This document shows, piece after piece, positions 6,801 to 15,930 of a DNA stretch of 36,910 nucleotides. The stretch is from contig NZ_JACTUZ010000032.1 of NCBI RefSeq assembly GCF_014490445.1, forward strand, positions 1-36,910, given 5' to 3'. How positions within the stretch are numbered: the stretch's first letter is position 1; every line of letters starts with the position of its first letter. Under the pieces are notes generated by a model. It had not been told where the DNA came from. It saw nothing but the letters and a program-made list of their open reading frames with translations, and did not search any database. Source of the DNA: Pseudoroseomonas ludipueritiae (lineage in GTDB: Bacteria > Pseudomonadota > Alphaproteobacteria > Acetobacterales > Acetobacteraceae). Made by a program: the position numbers and the translations under genes.

Positions 6801-8969
6801 ATGAGACGATCAGAGGGACGATCCAGCGGCGAAGGACGCCCTGATTCACCGCATCGGTCTTCCGCCGGTCAGGCCGGTGCCTTTACCCGCCGTCCCGCCG
6901 AGAAGGCGCAGCCACTGTGGCAGGCCTGGCCGCAGGTCACCCTCGCCGGCTTCTGCCTGATCCTGGCCGCCCTGCTCTGGACCGTCCTGGCCCTGCAATG
7001 GACCAGCCGCCAGCAGCGCGCGGCGCAGGAAGCGGAGATGACCCGGGCCTCCGCCCATATCGAGCAGGCGCTGACTGACGCGCGGCAGCGCGCTTCCAGC
7101 CTCGCCACCCTGGCCAGCCAGTTGCTGGGCGATACCCGCTCGCCGATGCAGCGCGCCGCCCTTGAGGCTTCGCTGGAAGCCGCGCTCTCCGTCTCCGGCG
7201 GCAGCCTGGATGGCATCCGGCTGCTCGATTCCAGTGGCCGCTCCATTCTGACGGTGGGCGAGGTCTTCGCCGGGCCAGCGCCCATGGAGCGGGGCCTTGC
7301 CCTGCCGGCGCTGCTCTGGAACCAGGATGCGCTGGTGCTGGCCGGCACCCTGCCCCCGGCACCGGCGCGGCAGGGCCACAGCTACCAGGCGACGCTGCGC
7401 CCCTCGGTGCTGACCCATGCCATAGGCACCGCGCTGGACAGCCGCGCCGCGGGCACGGGCGCCAGCCATGCCGCCCTGATGCTGCATGACGGCATGCTGC
7501 TGGAGGTGACGCAAAGCGCCCTCCGGCAGCTCGCCACCCTCTCCGGCCCTGCTTCCGGCCGCGACGTGCCGGCCCTGCTCTCCGCCGGGGCGGGGATGGT
7601 GAACCGGCTGGTGGCGCCCCTGCCGGCGGTGAATGCCACGCTGGTGCTGGAAAGCCCGGCCATGCCGGCCGATGGCGGACCGCGCCAGCTGGTGCTGCTC
7701 TCCGGCGCTTCGCTGGTGGCGTTGCAGCTCGGCACCACGCTGCTGCTGCTGTTCTGGATCGGGCGGCACCTGCGGCGGATGCGCCTGCGCCATGCCGAGG
7801 AAACCGCCCATATCCGCGACCACGCGCTGCGCAGCATCAAGGACATGCTGGGCTCGCTGCCCGCCACCCTCTATCGCGCCGAACTCTTCGCCGACCGCTC
7901 GCTCTCCATCACCAGCATGAGCGAGAATGTGGAAAGGCTGACCGGCTTCGACCAGGCCGCCATGCTGCGCCCCAATGCCTGGCGCGATCGCGTGCCGGCC
8001 TCCGACCAGGCGGTGCTGGCCCAGCATCTCGACACGCTCTACCGCGAGGGCGAATCCTCCGCCGAATATCGTTTCCACCATGCCGATGGCCGCGTCATCT
8101 GGCTGCGGGCGCAGGCGCGCATCCTGGCGGTGGGGCAGCATGGCGGCGCCGATGTCATGGGCTATCTCGCCGATATCTCCAGCGAGAAGATGCTGCAGGC
8201 CCAGGCGGTCGCCAGCGCCAAGCTGGCGACGCTCGGCCGCATGGCCTCGGCGCTGGCGCATGAGATCACCCAGCCCATCAGCGTCATGATGCTGGCCGCC
8301 GAGAACGCGCTGGACGCGCATGAAACGGAAGGCCGCGCCGCCTTGCCGGTGATGGTCTCCAAGCTCAACCGCATCCTGGAGCAGACGCAGCGGGCGCAGA
8401 GCCTGGTGGAGCACCTGCGTGTCTTCGGCCGTGCCAATGACGGCGCCACCGAGGCGGTGGACCTGGTGAAGGCGCTGGACGGCGCCCTGCTGCTGAGCGC
8501 CAGCGTGCTGAAGCGCGCCGGCGTGGAGGTGGAGAACCTGGTGCCGTCCCGGCTGCCGCTGGTCTCGGCCAATCAGGTGATGTTGGAGCAGGTGATCATG
8601 AACCTGGTCATCAATGCCCGCGACGCCATGCTGCGCGTACCGGATGCCCAGCGCCGCCTGACGCTCCGCGCCAGCGAGATCAGCGGCCGGCGCGTCGAGC
8701 TGCGCGTCACCGATACCGGCCGCGGCCTCTCCCCCAAGGTCATGGCCCGGCTTTTCGAGCCCTTCTTCACCACCAAGCCCGCCGGGCAGGGCATGGGCCT
8801 CGGCCTGTCCATCTGCCACGGCATCATCCGCTCCTTTGGCGGTGAGATCACGGGCGAGAATGTCGAGGGCGGCGCCGCCTTCTCCATCCGCCTGCCGATC
8901 GCCGAAGCCATCGAGGCCGAACCGGACCCCTCCTGCCAGAGCACTTCCAGGGAAAGCCAGCCATCATGA
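6801..8969 (+). CDS. Membrane-bound PAS-containing sensor histidine kinase
   Basis: A 722-residue inner-membrane sensor kinase. Order: a polar N-terminus (1-43), TM1 (about 44-67), a roughly 230-residue periplasmic sensor region with no recognised fold, TM2 (about 296-320), a PAS domain (about 347-462), HisKA with H487 in the HEITQP motif, then HATPase_c with the N box around NLVINARDA (602-610), DTGRG (638-642) and GMGLGL (664-669). The HExxQP form of the H box is typical of the DctB/FixL-like group. I chose ATG 6801 (GAGG just upstream); a GTG at 6777 is possible. Its stop overlaps the start of the response regulator (ATGA), so the two form a cognate pair. The signal is unknown. Confidence 0.93.
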   Translation: MRRSEGRSSGEGRPDSPHRSSAGQAGAFTRRPAEKAQPLWQAWPQVTLAGFCLILAALLWTVLALQWTSRQQRAAQEAEMTRASAHIEQALTDARQRASSLATLASQLLGDTRSPMQRAALEASLEAALSVSGGSLDGIRLLDSSGRSILTVGEVFAGPAPMERGLALPALLWNQDALVLAGTLPPAPARQGHSYQATLRPSVLTHAIGTALDSRAAGTGASHAALMLHDGMLLEVTQSALRQLATLSGPASGRDVPALLSAGAGMVNRLVAPLPAVNATLVLESPAMPADGGPRQLVLLSGASLVALQLGTTLLLLFWIGRHLRRMRLRHAEETAHIRDHALRSIKDMLGSLPATLYRAELFADRSLSITSMSENVERLTGFDQAAMLRPNAWRDRVPASDQAVLAQHLDTLYREGESSAEYRFHHADGRVIWLRAQARILAVGQHGGADVMGYLADISSEKMLQAQAVASAKLATLGRMASALAHEITQPISVMMLAAENALDAHETEGRAALPVMVSKLNRILEQTQRAQSLVEHLRVFGRANDGATEAVDLVKALDGALLLSASVLKRAGVEVENLVPSRLPLVSANQVMLEQVIMNLVINARDAMLRVPDAQRRLTLRASEISGRRVELRVTDTGRGLSPKVMARLFEPFFTTKPAGQGMGLGLSICHGIIRSFGGEITGENVEGGAAFSIRLPIAEAIEAEPDPSCQSTSRESQPS

Positions 8970-9688
8970 ACGCCGAGTCGCAGACCAGCAGCATCCCACC
9001 CCCGCGCGTCACCGCCACCGAGGCACTGGTCTATGTCATCGACGACCAGCGCGAATGGGCGGACGAGCTTTCCTCCATTGTCGGCCGCTACGGCTACCGC
9101 ATCCGCACCGGCTACGACTGGCAGGACCTGGAAAGCCTGCTGGCCAGTGAGCAGCCGGACGCCATCCTGCTGGACCAGCACCTGGGCAAGGTCGACACCG
9201 TCTCCCGCCTGGCGCAGCTGCGGCAGATGACGCGCGCCGCCATCATCGTCATCACCGCCAACAACAGCGAGGTGGACCGCGTGCTGGGGCTGGAGACCGG
9301 CGCGGACGACTTCATCGTCAAGCCCGTCTCGGGGCGCGAGGTGATCGCCTGGCTGCGCGCCCGCCTGCGCCGCCCCAGCGAGCTGCCGCCCGAGGCGCCG
9401 GGCTGGCGCTTCGTGGAGCAGACGCGCAGCCTCTTCCGCCCCGATGGCCAGCCCATCCACCTGACCACGGCGGAATTCGAGCTGCTGCAGGCGCTGGTGC
9501 GCAACCAGGGCCAGCCGGTCTCGCGCGAGGATCTCTCCAAGCTGGCCTTCGGCCGTGCCTGGCGCTTCGGCGACCGTTCGGTGGACAACGCGATCGTGGT
9601 GCTGCGCCGCAAGCTGGGGGATGAGCGGGTGGATGGCTGCATCCGCACCGTGCGCGGCGTGGGCTATGTCTTCGTGGGATTTCCCTGA
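8966..9688 (+). CDS. OmpR/PhoB-family response regulator
   Basis: A 240-residue transcriptional regulator. The receiver domain (about 20-125) has the acidic pair D26/D27, phospho-acceptor D70, T97 and K119. The C-terminal winged-helix DNA-binding domain (about 140-238) contains the recognition-helix region RSVDNAIVVLRRKLG and the terminal GVGYVF hairpin. Its start overlaps the kinase stop by four bases, so the kinase at 6801 is the expected phosphodonor. The 145-base gap before the aldehyde dehydrogenase contains no terminator I can see, so regulation of that gene is possible but unproven. Confidence 0.95.
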   Translation: MNAESQTSSIPPPRVTATEALVYVIDDQREWADELSSIVGRYGYRIRTGYDWQDLESLLASEQPDAILLDQHLGKVDTVSRLAQLRQMTRAAIIVITANNSEVDRVLGLETGADDFIVKPVSGREVIAWLRARLRRPSELPPEAPGWRFVEQTRSLFRPDGQPIHLTTAEFELLQALVRNQGQPVSREDLSKLAFGRAWRFGDRSVDNAIVVLRRKLGDERVDGCIRTVRGVGYVFVGFP

Positions 9689-9833
9689 GCGTCCGCTCCA
9701 GCCGGAGCCAGCCGTCACGCCGCCAAACCGAAATCTGATATAGCAGGACTCGACGGCTACCCCGCCGCGCTCCCATCATGTTCCTCGACCGCGGCGCCGC
9801 ATCGCGCCGGCCCAGGTTCAGGGAGAAGCAACC

Positions 9834-11417
9834 ATGAGCGTTACCGGCGAGATGCTGATCGGCGCCACCGCCCTGCGCGGCGGCGACAGCGAGATCCGCG
9901 CCACCAACCCCGCCACCGGCGAGCAGATGGACCCCGCCTTCGGCGGCGGCGGCGCGGCGGAGGTGGACCGCGCCTGCGCCCTGGCCGCCGCCGCCTTCGA
10001 TACCTACAGCAACACCGCGCCCGGGCAGCGCGCCGCCTTCCTGGAAGCCTGTGCCCAGGCCATCATGGATATCGGCGACGAGCTGATCGACCGCGCCTGC
10101 GCCGAAAGCGGCCTGCCACGCGGCCGCATCGAGGGCGAGCGCGGCCGCACCGTCGGCCAGCTCCGCCTCTTCGCCTCCGTGGTGCGGGAAGGAAGCTGGA
10201 TCGAGGCCCGCATCGACCCCGCCATGCCCGCCCGCCAGCCGCTGCCGCGCTCCGACCTGCGGCAGCGCCATGTGGCGCTGGGCCCGGTGGCGGTCTTCGG
10301 CGCCTCCAACTTCCCCCTCGCCTTCTCGGTGGGCGGCGGCGACACGGCCTCGGCGCTCGCCGCTGGCTGCCCGGTGGTGGTGAAGGCGCATTCGGCGCAT
10401 CCCGGCACCTCGGAACTGGTGGGCCGCGCCATTCAGAAGGCGGTGCAGCAATGCGGCCTGCCGGAAGGCGTCTTCAGCCTGCTTTTCGGCAGCGGCGGCA
10501 CGCTGGGCAGCGCCCTGGTGGCGGACCCGCGCATCAAGGCCGTGGGCTTCACCGGCTCCCGCTCCGGCGGCACGGCGCTGATGAAGATCGCGGCCAACCG
10601 CCCCGAGCCCATCCCGGTCCATGCCGAGATGAGCAGCATCAACCCGGTCTTCCTGCTGCCGGCCGCCATGGCCAAGCGGGCGGAAGCCATCGGCAAGGGC
10701 TTTGTCGGCTCCCTCACCATGGGCGCGGGGCAGTTCTGCACCAATCCCGGCCTGGTGCTGGGCGTGGAGGACGACAGGCTGAAGACCTTCCTCGACGCCT
10801 CCCGCGTCGCGCTCGAAGCCAGCGGGGCGCAGACCATGCTGACGCCCGGCATCTACAAGGCCTATGAGGAAGGCGTCTCCCGCCTCTCCACCAACAACCG
10901 GGTGGAGACGGTGGCCGAGGGCAAGCCGGCCGAAGGCGGCCCCTACCAGGGCCGCGCCGCGCTTTTCACCACCACGGCGCAGCATTTCAACGAGGACGAG
11001 ACGCTGCTGGAAGAAGTCTTCGGCGCCTCCTCCCTGGTGGTGCGCTGCCCGGATGTGGAAACCATGATCGCCGCGGCGGAAAAGCTGGAAGGCCAGCTGA
11101 CCGCCACCATCCTGATGGAGCCCGAGGACCTGGAACTGGCCAGGAAGCTGGTGCCGGTGCTGGAGCGCAAGGTCGGCCGCATCCTGGTCAACGGCTACCC
11201 CACCGGCGTCGAGGTCGGGCATGCCATGGTGCATGGCGGCCCCTTCCCCTCCACCTCGGACAGCCGCACCACCTCGGTCGGCTCGCTCGCCATCCGCCGC
11301 TTCCTGCGCCCGGTCTGCTACCAGGACTTCCCGCAGGACCTGCTGCCGGAAGCGCTGCGCGACGGCAACCCGTTGGGCCTGTGGCGGCGCACGGACGGCG
11401 AGCTGGGGAAGAACTAA
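9834..11417 (+). CDS. NADP-type aldehyde dehydrogenase, probably alpha-ketoglutaric semialdehyde dehydrogenase
   Basis: A 527-residue cytosolic aldehyde dehydrogenase. The catalytic machinery is complete: N159 ([10 protein letters not shown]), K184, E265 (HAEMSS) and nucleophile C302 (GQFCTNPG). The wording around these motifs and the length of about 525 match the family that oxidises 2,5-dioxopentanoate to 2-oxoglutarate in the non-phosphorylating breakdown of pentoses, hexarates and hydroxyproline. The exact substrate is inferred. AGGGAGAAG precedes the ATG. It stands alone, with no sugar dehydratase next to it; the nearest sugar-acid genes are uxuAB at 19964-22677. A hairpin and T-rich repeat follows the stop. 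Confidence 0.88.
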   Translation: MSVTGEMLIGATALRGGDSEIRATNPATGEQMDPAFGGGGAAEVDRACALAAAAFDTYSNTAPGQRAAFLEACAQAIMDIGDELIDRACAESGLPRGRIEGERGRTVGQLRLFASVVREGSWIEARIDPAMPARQPLPRSDLRQRHVALGPVAVFGASNFPLAFSVGGGDTASALAAGCPVVVKAHSAHPGTSELVGRAIQKAVQQCGLPEGVFSLLFGSGGTLGSALVADPRIKAVGFTGSRSGGTALMKIAANRPEPIPVHAEMSSINPVFLLPAAMAKRAEAIGKGFVGSLTMGAGQFCTNPGLVLGVEDDRLKTFLDASRVALEASGAQTMLTPGIYKAYEEGVSRLSTNNRVETVAEGKPAEGGPYQGRAALFTTTAQHFNEDETLLEEVFGASSLVVRCPDVETMIAAAEKLEGQLTATILMEPEDLELARKLVPVLERKVGRILVNGYPTGVEVGHAMVHGGPFPSTSDSRTTSVGSLAIRRFLRPVCYQDFPQDLLPEALRDGNPLGLWRRTDGELGKN

Positions 11418-11436
11418 GCACTTCCAGCCGGTGCCA

Positions 11437-11515
11437 GGAGGGGCGCTGCCCCTCCCGGACTCACCCCGCTGGGGGAACTGAGTTCCCCCAGGCCCCCACA
11501 TTCATTTTTAAAAGT
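11437..11515 (+). terminator. Two-hairpin element (repeat copy 3) after the aldehyde dehydrogenase
   Basis: Hairpin 1 is GGAGGGG/CCCCTCC around CGCTG (11437-11455). Hairpin 2 has 10-base arms CTGGGGGAAC and GTTCCCCCAG around TGA (11469-11491). Then come CCCCC and CATTCATTTTTAAAAG. It lies 20 bases after the stop codon, in the gene's sense. It shows that the single-hairpin copies (1080, 27104, 32731 and so on) and the double-hairpin copies (11596, 15839, 16008) belong to one architecture. Confidence 0.75.
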
Positions 11516-11519
11516 TCAC

Positions 11520-11646
11520 ATGGGTTGAGGCCGCAGTCGCCGGAGGTCCATGACCTCCGGCGCAACCCGGCGTTCAAAGCCGTGAATGTCGGGGTCCGGG
11601 GTGGTTCAACCACCCCGGCGGGGTTCCAAGGGGCAGCGCCCCTTGG
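11520..11646. repeat. Three-hairpin composite repeat, copy A
   Basis: Starts with ATGGGTTGAGGCCGCAGTC (11520-11538). Then follow a hairpin with arms GCCGGAGGTC and GACCTCCGGC (11539-11561), a second with arms CCGGGGTGGT and ACCACCCCGG (11596-11618), and a third, CCAAGGGGC with GCCCCTTGG (11626-11646). Copy B is at 15931-16061 with the same order but different, still-pairing stems. In minus-strand sense the third and second hairpins begin about 10 bases after the mntR stop codon and can serve as its 3' end. Confidence 0.8.
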
Positions 11647-11656
11647 CCCTCAGCCT

Positions 11657-12112
11657 TCAGCCCCGGCGCAGGAAATTCGCGAAGGCTTCCAGCGTCGCGT
11701 CGCTGACGTGATGTTCCAGGCCTTCCGCATCGCTTTCCGCCACATCCGGCGGCACGCCCACGGCCTTCAACAGGTCCACCACCACCCGGTGGCGGGTGCG
11801 CACCTTGTCTGCCAGGGCGTGGCCTTCCGGCGTCAGGAAGACACCGCGATAGGGGCGCGAATGCGCCAGGTTCAGCGCCTTCAGCCGCGCGATGCTCTTG
11901 ATGGCCGTGGCATGCGAGACGCCAAGCCGGCGCGCCAGGTCGGTGGGCCGGGCCTCGCCATGCTCGCGCAGCAGGTCGTCGATCAGCTCGACGTAATCCT
12001 CCAGCACCGCCGAGGCACGGCCGGCGCGCGCCGAGGCATGGCGGGCGGCCTGCGTGTCTTCGCCTGCCCGCTCATCGGGGGCTGGAGGCTGCGGAAGGGT
12101 CGGGCTGGTCAT
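11657..12112 (-). CDS. mntR: Manganese-responsive transcriptional regulator MntR
   Basis: A 151-residue DtxR/MntR-family metalloregulator. A winged helix is at about 52-95 (RRLGVSHATAIKSIARL is the DNA-recognition part), followed by the dimerisation and metal-binding domain. Residues matching the known MntR manganese ligands are all present: D39 and E42 in LEDYVEL, H108, and E130, E133, H134 in AEGLEHH. There is no C-terminal SH3-like domain, as usual for MntR rather than DtxR. It is divergent from sitABCD; with Mn(II) bound it is expected to repress the importer through the palindrome at 12181-12200. The N-terminal 30 residues are proline- and alanine-rich and probably disordered, and an inner start is possible. 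Confidence 0.94.
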   Translation of the reverse strand: MTSPTLPQPPAPDERAGEDTQAARHASARAGRASAVLEDYVELIDDLLREHGEARPTDLARRLGVSHATAIKSIARLKALNLAHSRPYRGVFLTPEGHALADKVRTRHRVVVDLLKAVGVPPDVAESDAEGLEHHVSDATLEAFANFLRRG

Positions 12113-12177
12113 GAGGGCCGCAAGATGCCGCAGCGCGGCAGGTGGTGCAACCAGCGGTGAAGATACGGCTTAGGCTC

Positions 12178-12208
12178 TTGAATGTAGCACAGGCTACATG
12201 CTTATCAT
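12178..12208 (+). promoter_or_regulatory. MntR-box-like palindrome within the sitA promoter
   Basis: TGTAGC and GCTACA, separated by four bases, form a perfect palindrome (12183-12198). The flanks (AA before, TG after) and the core resemble published enterobacterial MntR boxes. A -35-like TTGAAT (12178-12183) and a -10-like TATCAT (12203-12208, 19-base spacer) flank it, so a bound repressor would block RNA polymerase. It lies between divergent mntR and sitA, 40 bases upstream of the sitA ATG. Confidence 0.75.
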
Positions 12209-12248
12209 GGCACCATAGATGCATGTACGACGCACAGGAGGAAGATTC

Positions 12249-13184
12249 ATGTTCACCGCGCGCCTGTCCCGCCGCCTTGCCTTGCCGGCCTTGCTGGGCG
12301 CCACGCTGCTGGCCGCCGCCCCGGCCTGGGCGCAAGGCAATGCGCAGCAGGCCGCGCCCCGTCCGCTGCGCGTCGTCACCACCTTCACCATCCTGCAGGA
12401 TATGGCGCAGAACGTGGCGGGAGAGGCGGCGGTGGTGGAATCCATCACCCGCCCCGGCGCCGAGATCCATGACTACGAGCCGACGCCGCAGGATGTGGTG
12501 AAGGCGCAGTCGGCGGACCTGGTGTTGTGGAACGGCATGGGGCTGGAGCGCTGGTTCGAGCGCTTCTTCCAGCGCGTGAAGAATGTGCCCTCGGCCGTGC
12601 TGACCGAGGGCATCGCGCCGGTGGAGATCACCGAGGGCCCCTATGCCGGCCGCGCCAATCCGCATGCCTGGATGTCGCCGGCAAATGCGGTGGTTTACGT
12701 AGAAAACATCCGCAAGGCCCTGTCTGCCGCCGACCCCGCCAATGCGGCGGTCTATGCCGCCAATGCCGCGCATTACGCCGAACAGCTCCGCGCTCTGGAT
12801 GCGCCGATCCGCCAGAAGCTCGCCGCCATCCCCGAGGCGCGGCGCTGGCTGGTGAGCTGCGAGGGCGCCTTCTCCTACCTGACGCGGGACTATGGGCTGC
12901 GGGAACTCTACCTCTGGCCCATCAATGCCGAGGAAGAAGGCACCCCGCGCCAGATCCGCCGCGCCGTGGATACCGTGCGGCAGCAGCGCATCCCGGCGCT
13001 CTTCTGCGAAAGCACCGTCAGCGACCGCGCCATGAAGCAGGTGGCGCGGGAAGCGAACTCGCGCTTCGCCGGCGTGTTGCATGTGGACAGCCTGACCGCC
13101 GCCGATGGCGAGGCGCCCACCTTCCTGCGCCTGCTGGAAAACAATGCCGCCACCATTCTGGCCGGCTTCACCGAAGGACGCTGA
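12249..13184 (+). CDS. sitA: Manganese/iron ABC transporter, periplasmic binding protein SitA
   Basis: A 311-residue cluster A-I metal-binding lipoprotein-like or periplasmic protein. A Sec signal peptide covers about 1-28, ending AWA-QG. Metal ligands expected for SitA/YfeA/MntC are present: H74 (IHDYEPTP), H139 (NPHAWMSP), E205 and D280. There is no His-rich loop, which argues against a ZnuA-type zinc protein. The [13 protein letters not shown] segment is highly characteristic of SitA. AGGAGGA lies about 7 bases before ATG 12249, which decides this start over the GTG at 12219. First gene of sitABCD; sitB starts one base after its stop. Confidence 0.95.
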   Translation: MFTARLSRRLALPALLGATLLAAAPAWAQGNAQQAAPRPLRVVTTFTILQDMAQNVAGEAAVVESITRPGAEIHDYEPTPQDVVKAQSADLVLWNGMGLERWFERFFQRVKNVPSAVLTEGIAPVEITEGPYAGRANPHAWMSPANAVVYVENIRKALSAADPANAAVYAANAAHYAEQLRALDAPIRQKLAAIPEARRWLVSCEGAFSYLTRDYGLRELYLWPINAEEEGTPRQIRRAVDTVRQQRIPALFCESTVSDRAMKQVAREANSRFAGVLHVDSLTAADGEAPTFLRLLENNAATILAGFTEGR

Positions 13185-13185
13185 C

Positions 13186-14109
13186 ATGGCCGATGGCTCC
13201 CTCGCCTGCCCCGCCGCCGCGCCACCTGCTTCCTGGCGCGGCTGGCTGGGCGCCGCCCCCGCCATCCCCGCCGCCGCGGCGGTGACGGACCTGGCGGTGG
13301 AAGGCATCAGCGTCGCCTATCCCAATGGCCATGTGGCGCTGCGCGAGGCCAGCCTGCGGCTGGGGGCGCCCACCATCTGCGGGCTGCTCGGCGTCAATGG
13401 CGCCGGCAAGTCCACGCTGTTCAAGGCCATCATGGGCATGGTGCGGCCGGCGGCCGGCACGGTGCGGATCGGCGGCATGGCGGTGTGGCAGGCACAGAAG
13501 CTGAACCGCGTCGCCTATGTGCCGCAAAGCGAGGAAGTGGACTGGGACTTTCCCGTCTCGGTCCGCGATGTCGTGATGATGGGCCGCTACGGCTACATGA
13601 ACCGCCTGCGCATTCCCCGCGCCGCCGACCGCGCGGCGGTGGAGCAGGCCCTGCTGCGCGTCGGCATGCAGGATTTCGCGGACCGCCAGATCGGCCAGCT
13701 TTCCGGCGGGCAGAAGAAGCGCGTCTTCCTGGCCCGCGCCCTGGCGCAGGATGGGCGGCTGATCCTGCTGGACGAACCCTTCGGCGGCGTCGATGTCACC
13801 ACGCAGGAGCAGATCATGCAGTTGCTGCGGGAATTGCGGGAGGAAGGCCGGATCATCCTGGTCTCCACCCATGACCTCGGCAGCGTGCCGCTCTTCTGCG
13901 ACAGCGTGGCGCTGGTGAAGGGCACCGTGCTGGCCGCCGGCCCCACCGAGACCACCTTCACCACTGCCAACCTGGCCCGCGCCTTCGGCGGCAGCACCCA
14001 GGCGCAGGCCTCGGGTGGGGTGACGCTGGCGCCGGGGCCGGACGGGCAATCGCTGGTGCTGGGCGCGGATGGGCAGGTGCTCGGCCGCCTGCAGGCGCTG
14101 GAGGGCTGA
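13186..14109 (+). CDS. sitB: Manganese/iron ABC transporter, ATP-binding protein SitB
   Basis: A 307-residue ATPase that drives metal import on the cytoplasmic face. Walker [10 protein letters not shown] is at 69-77, signature LSGGQ at 172-176, Walker B ends in D196/E197 (LILLDEP) and the switch His is H229 (STHD). About 35 residues before the ABC domain are Ala/Pro-rich and unlike shorter homologues. After the ABC domain a 30-residue tail follows. It begins one base after the sitA stop and is followed three bases later by sitC. Confidence 0.95.
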   Translation: MADGSLACPAAAPPASWRGWLGAAPAIPAAAAVTDLAVEGISVAYPNGHVALREASLRLGAPTICGLLGVNGAGKSTLFKAIMGMVRPAAGTVRIGGMAVWQAQKLNRVAYVPQSEEVDWDFPVSVRDVVMMGRYGYMNRLRIPRAADRAAVEQALLRVGMQDFADRQIGQLSGGQKKRVFLARALAQDGRLILLDEPFGGVDVTTQEQIMQLLRELREEGRIILVSTHDLGSVPLFCDSVALVKGTVLAAGPTETTFTTANLARAFGGSTQAQASGGVTLAPGPDGQSLVLGADGQVLGRLQALEG

Positions 14110-14112
14110 GCG

Positions 14113-14961
14113 GTGCTGGAGCCCTTCGCCTATGAATACATGCGCCAGGCCATGCTGGTTTCGGCGCTGATCGGCGCGGTCTGCGGGCTGCTCTCCTGCT
14201 TCGTGGCGCTGAAGGGCTGGTCGCTGCTGGGGGATGCGCTTTCCCATGCCGTGGTGCCGGGGGTGGCGCTGGCCTGGATCCTGGGCCTGCCCTTCGCGCT
14301 GGGCGCCTTCGCCTCCGGCCTGCTGGCCGCCTGGGTCATGGGTTTTATTCGCCGCAACAGCCGTATCCGGGAGGATGCGGCGATCGGCGTGGTCTTCACC
14401 GCCTTCTTCGGTATCGGGCTGGTGCTGCTGACGCTCTGGCCCAGCAATATCCGGCTGCGCACCATCATCTTCGGCAATGTGCTGGGCATCGCGCCGGAGG
14501 ATGTGGTGCAGATGCTGATCGTCGCCGGCGGGGTGCTGCTGGTGCTGGCGCTGCGCGGGCGGGACATGATGCTCTGGGCCTTCGATGCAACGCATGCGCG
14601 GGCCATCGGCCTGGATACGCGGCTGTTGCAGACGCTGCTGCTGGGCAGCGTCGCCGCCGTGGCCGTGGCCGCCATGGTGGCGGTGGGCGCGGTGCTGGTG
14701 ATCGCCATGCTGGTGGCGCCGGGCGCCACCGCCTATCTGCTGACCGACCGTTTCGGGCGCATGATGGGCATCGCCACCGCCATCGGCGCCGGCACCGCCT
14801 TTCTGGGTGCCTGGATCAGCTACTTCCTGGATGGCTCCACCGGCGGCGTCATTGTCAGCCTGCAGGCGCTGGTCTTCCTGGTGGCACTGGTCGCCGCGCC
14901 GCGCCATGGCCTGCTGGCCGCCCGCCGCGCCCGCCGCACCGCCATGCAGGAGGCCGCATGA
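14113..14961 (+). CDS. sitC: Manganese/iron ABC transporter, permease SitC
   Basis: A 282-residue ABC-3 family membrane permease with about eight hydrophobic segments. The conserved LSCFVALKGWSLLGDALSHAV loop near residues 24-45 is typical of Znu/Sit permeases. It starts with GTG three bases after the sitB stop; no later Met keeps the conserved N-terminal helix intact as well. It resembles SitD, encoded next to it, so the two form a heterodimeric channel. The stop overlaps the sitD start (ATGA). Confidence 0.94.
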   Translation: MLEPFAYEYMRQAMLVSALIGAVCGLLSCFVALKGWSLLGDALSHAVVPGVALAWILGLPFALGAFASGLLAAWVMGFIRRNSRIREDAAIGVVFTAFFGIGLVLLTLWPSNIRLRTIIFGNVLGIAPEDVVQMLIVAGGVLLVLALRGRDMMLWAFDATHARAIGLDTRLLQTLLLGSVAAVAVAAMVAVGAVLVIAMLVAPGATAYLLTDRFGRMMGIATAIGAGTAFLGAWISYFLDGSTGGVIVSLQALVFLVALVAAPRHGLLAARRARRTAMQEAA

Positions 14962-15800
14962 TCGAGACCCTCATCGCCCCCTTCACCCATGCCTTCATGC
15001 TGGAGGCCATGGGCGTCGGCGCCGTGGTGGCCGCCGCCTGCGCGCTGCTCTCCTGCTTCGTAGTGCTGAAGGGCTGGTCGCTGCTGGGGGATGCCGTCTC
15101 CCATGCCGTGCTGCCGGGCGTGGTGATCGCCTCCGCCCTCGGCGCGCCGCTGGCGGCGGGCGCCTTCCTGGCCGGCATGGCCTGCGCGCTGGGCGCCGGC
15201 TTCGTGCAAACCCACAGCCGGGTGAAGGAGGACGCGGCACTGGGCGTGGTCTTCACTGGCATGTTCGCCGCCGGCCTGGTGCTGCTGGCCTTCCTGACCA
15301 CCGAGGCGCATGTCACCCACATCCTCTTCGGCAATATCCTGGGCATCGAGCGCGACGACATGATCCAGGCGCTGCTGGCCGGCGGGCTGGTGCTGCTGGC
15401 GTTGGCCTTGCAAGGCCGGGACCTGCTGCTCTGGGCCTTCGACGCCACGCATGCGGGCGGCATCGGCCTGCCGGTGCGCTGGCTGCGGCTGCTGTTCCTG
15501 GCGCTGCTCTCCGGCGCCGTGGTGGCGGGGGTGCAGGCGGTGGGGGTGATCCTGGTGGTGGCGCTGCTGATCACGCCGGGCTGCATCGGCTACCTGCTGG
15601 CGGACCGCTTCGGGCGGATGGCGGCCATCGCCGTGGCCTCGGCGGTGGCGGCGAACCTGCTGGGGATCATGGCCAGCTACCACCTCAATGCCTCGCCGGC
15701 GGGCTGCATCGTGGTGGTGCTTTCGCTGTTCTTCGCCGTGGCGCTGGTGGCGGCGCCGTCGCATGGGCTGCTGGCGGCGCGGCGGAAGGTGGCTCTTTGA
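14958..15800 (+). CDS. sitD: Manganese/iron ABC transporter, permease SitD
   Basis: A 280-residue ABC-3 family permease, paralogous to SitC, with the shared LKGWSLLGDA loop near residues 36-45 and around eight transmembrane helices. AGGAGG lies 4 bases upstream of the ATG, inside the end of sitC. It completes the four-gene importer. The operon order (binding protein, ATPase, two permeases) matches sitABCD/yfeABCD. A hairpin element follows the stop. Confidence 0.94.
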   Translation: MIETLIAPFTHAFMLEAMGVGAVVAAACALLSCFVVLKGWSLLGDAVSHAVLPGVVIASALGAPLAAGAFLAGMACALGAGFVQTHSRVKEDAALGVVFTGMFAAGLVLLAFLTTEAHVTHILFGNILGIERDDMIQALLAGGLVLLALALQGRDLLLWAFDATHAGGIGLPVRWLRLLFLALLSGAVVAGVQAVGVILVVALLITPGCIGYLLADRFGRMAAIAVASAVAANLLGIMASYHLNASPAGCIVVVLSLFFAVALVAAPSHGLLAARRKVAL

Positions 15801-15838
15801 CACTGGCCGGGACAGGGCGCGCTGCCCCCTGGCCCCCG

Positions 15839-15880
15839 CCGGGGTGGTGAGACCACCCCGGACCTAGCTTCGAGTTTTTG
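15839..15880 (+). terminator. Hairpin element after sitD
   Basis: Arms CCGGGGTGGT and ACCACCCCGG around GAG (15839-15861), then ACC, CTTCGAG and TTTTT (to 15880). A weaker GC hairpin with a CGCTGCCCCC core precedes it (about 15814-15830). The hairpin-hairpin-ACC order is the same as the element after mntR (minus strand), so this is an inverted relative of the 3' half of copy A, placed in sitD sense. Confidence 0.65.
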
Positions 15881-15930
15881 CGGCGGCTTGGACAGAGTCC
15901 CTGCCAAAAGCTTCGGCAATCCGGAACCAC

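Noticed and set aside
6846-8819. 657-codon minus-strand frame opposite the histidine kinase
   Set aside because: Shadow of the kinase gene; low-complexity composition rich in Gln, Gly and His, no domain.
9318-11501. Long minus-strand open frame of 727 codons opposite the response regulator and aldehyde dehydrogenase
   Set aside because: High-GC shadow frame. The plus-strand genes have full family motifs, while the minus product is Gly/Ala/His/Arg-rich and matches nothing.
13168-14907. 579-codon minus-strand frame opposite sitB and sitC
   Set aside because: Shadow frame rich in His/Gln/Arg; the plus-strand transporter genes are unambiguous.
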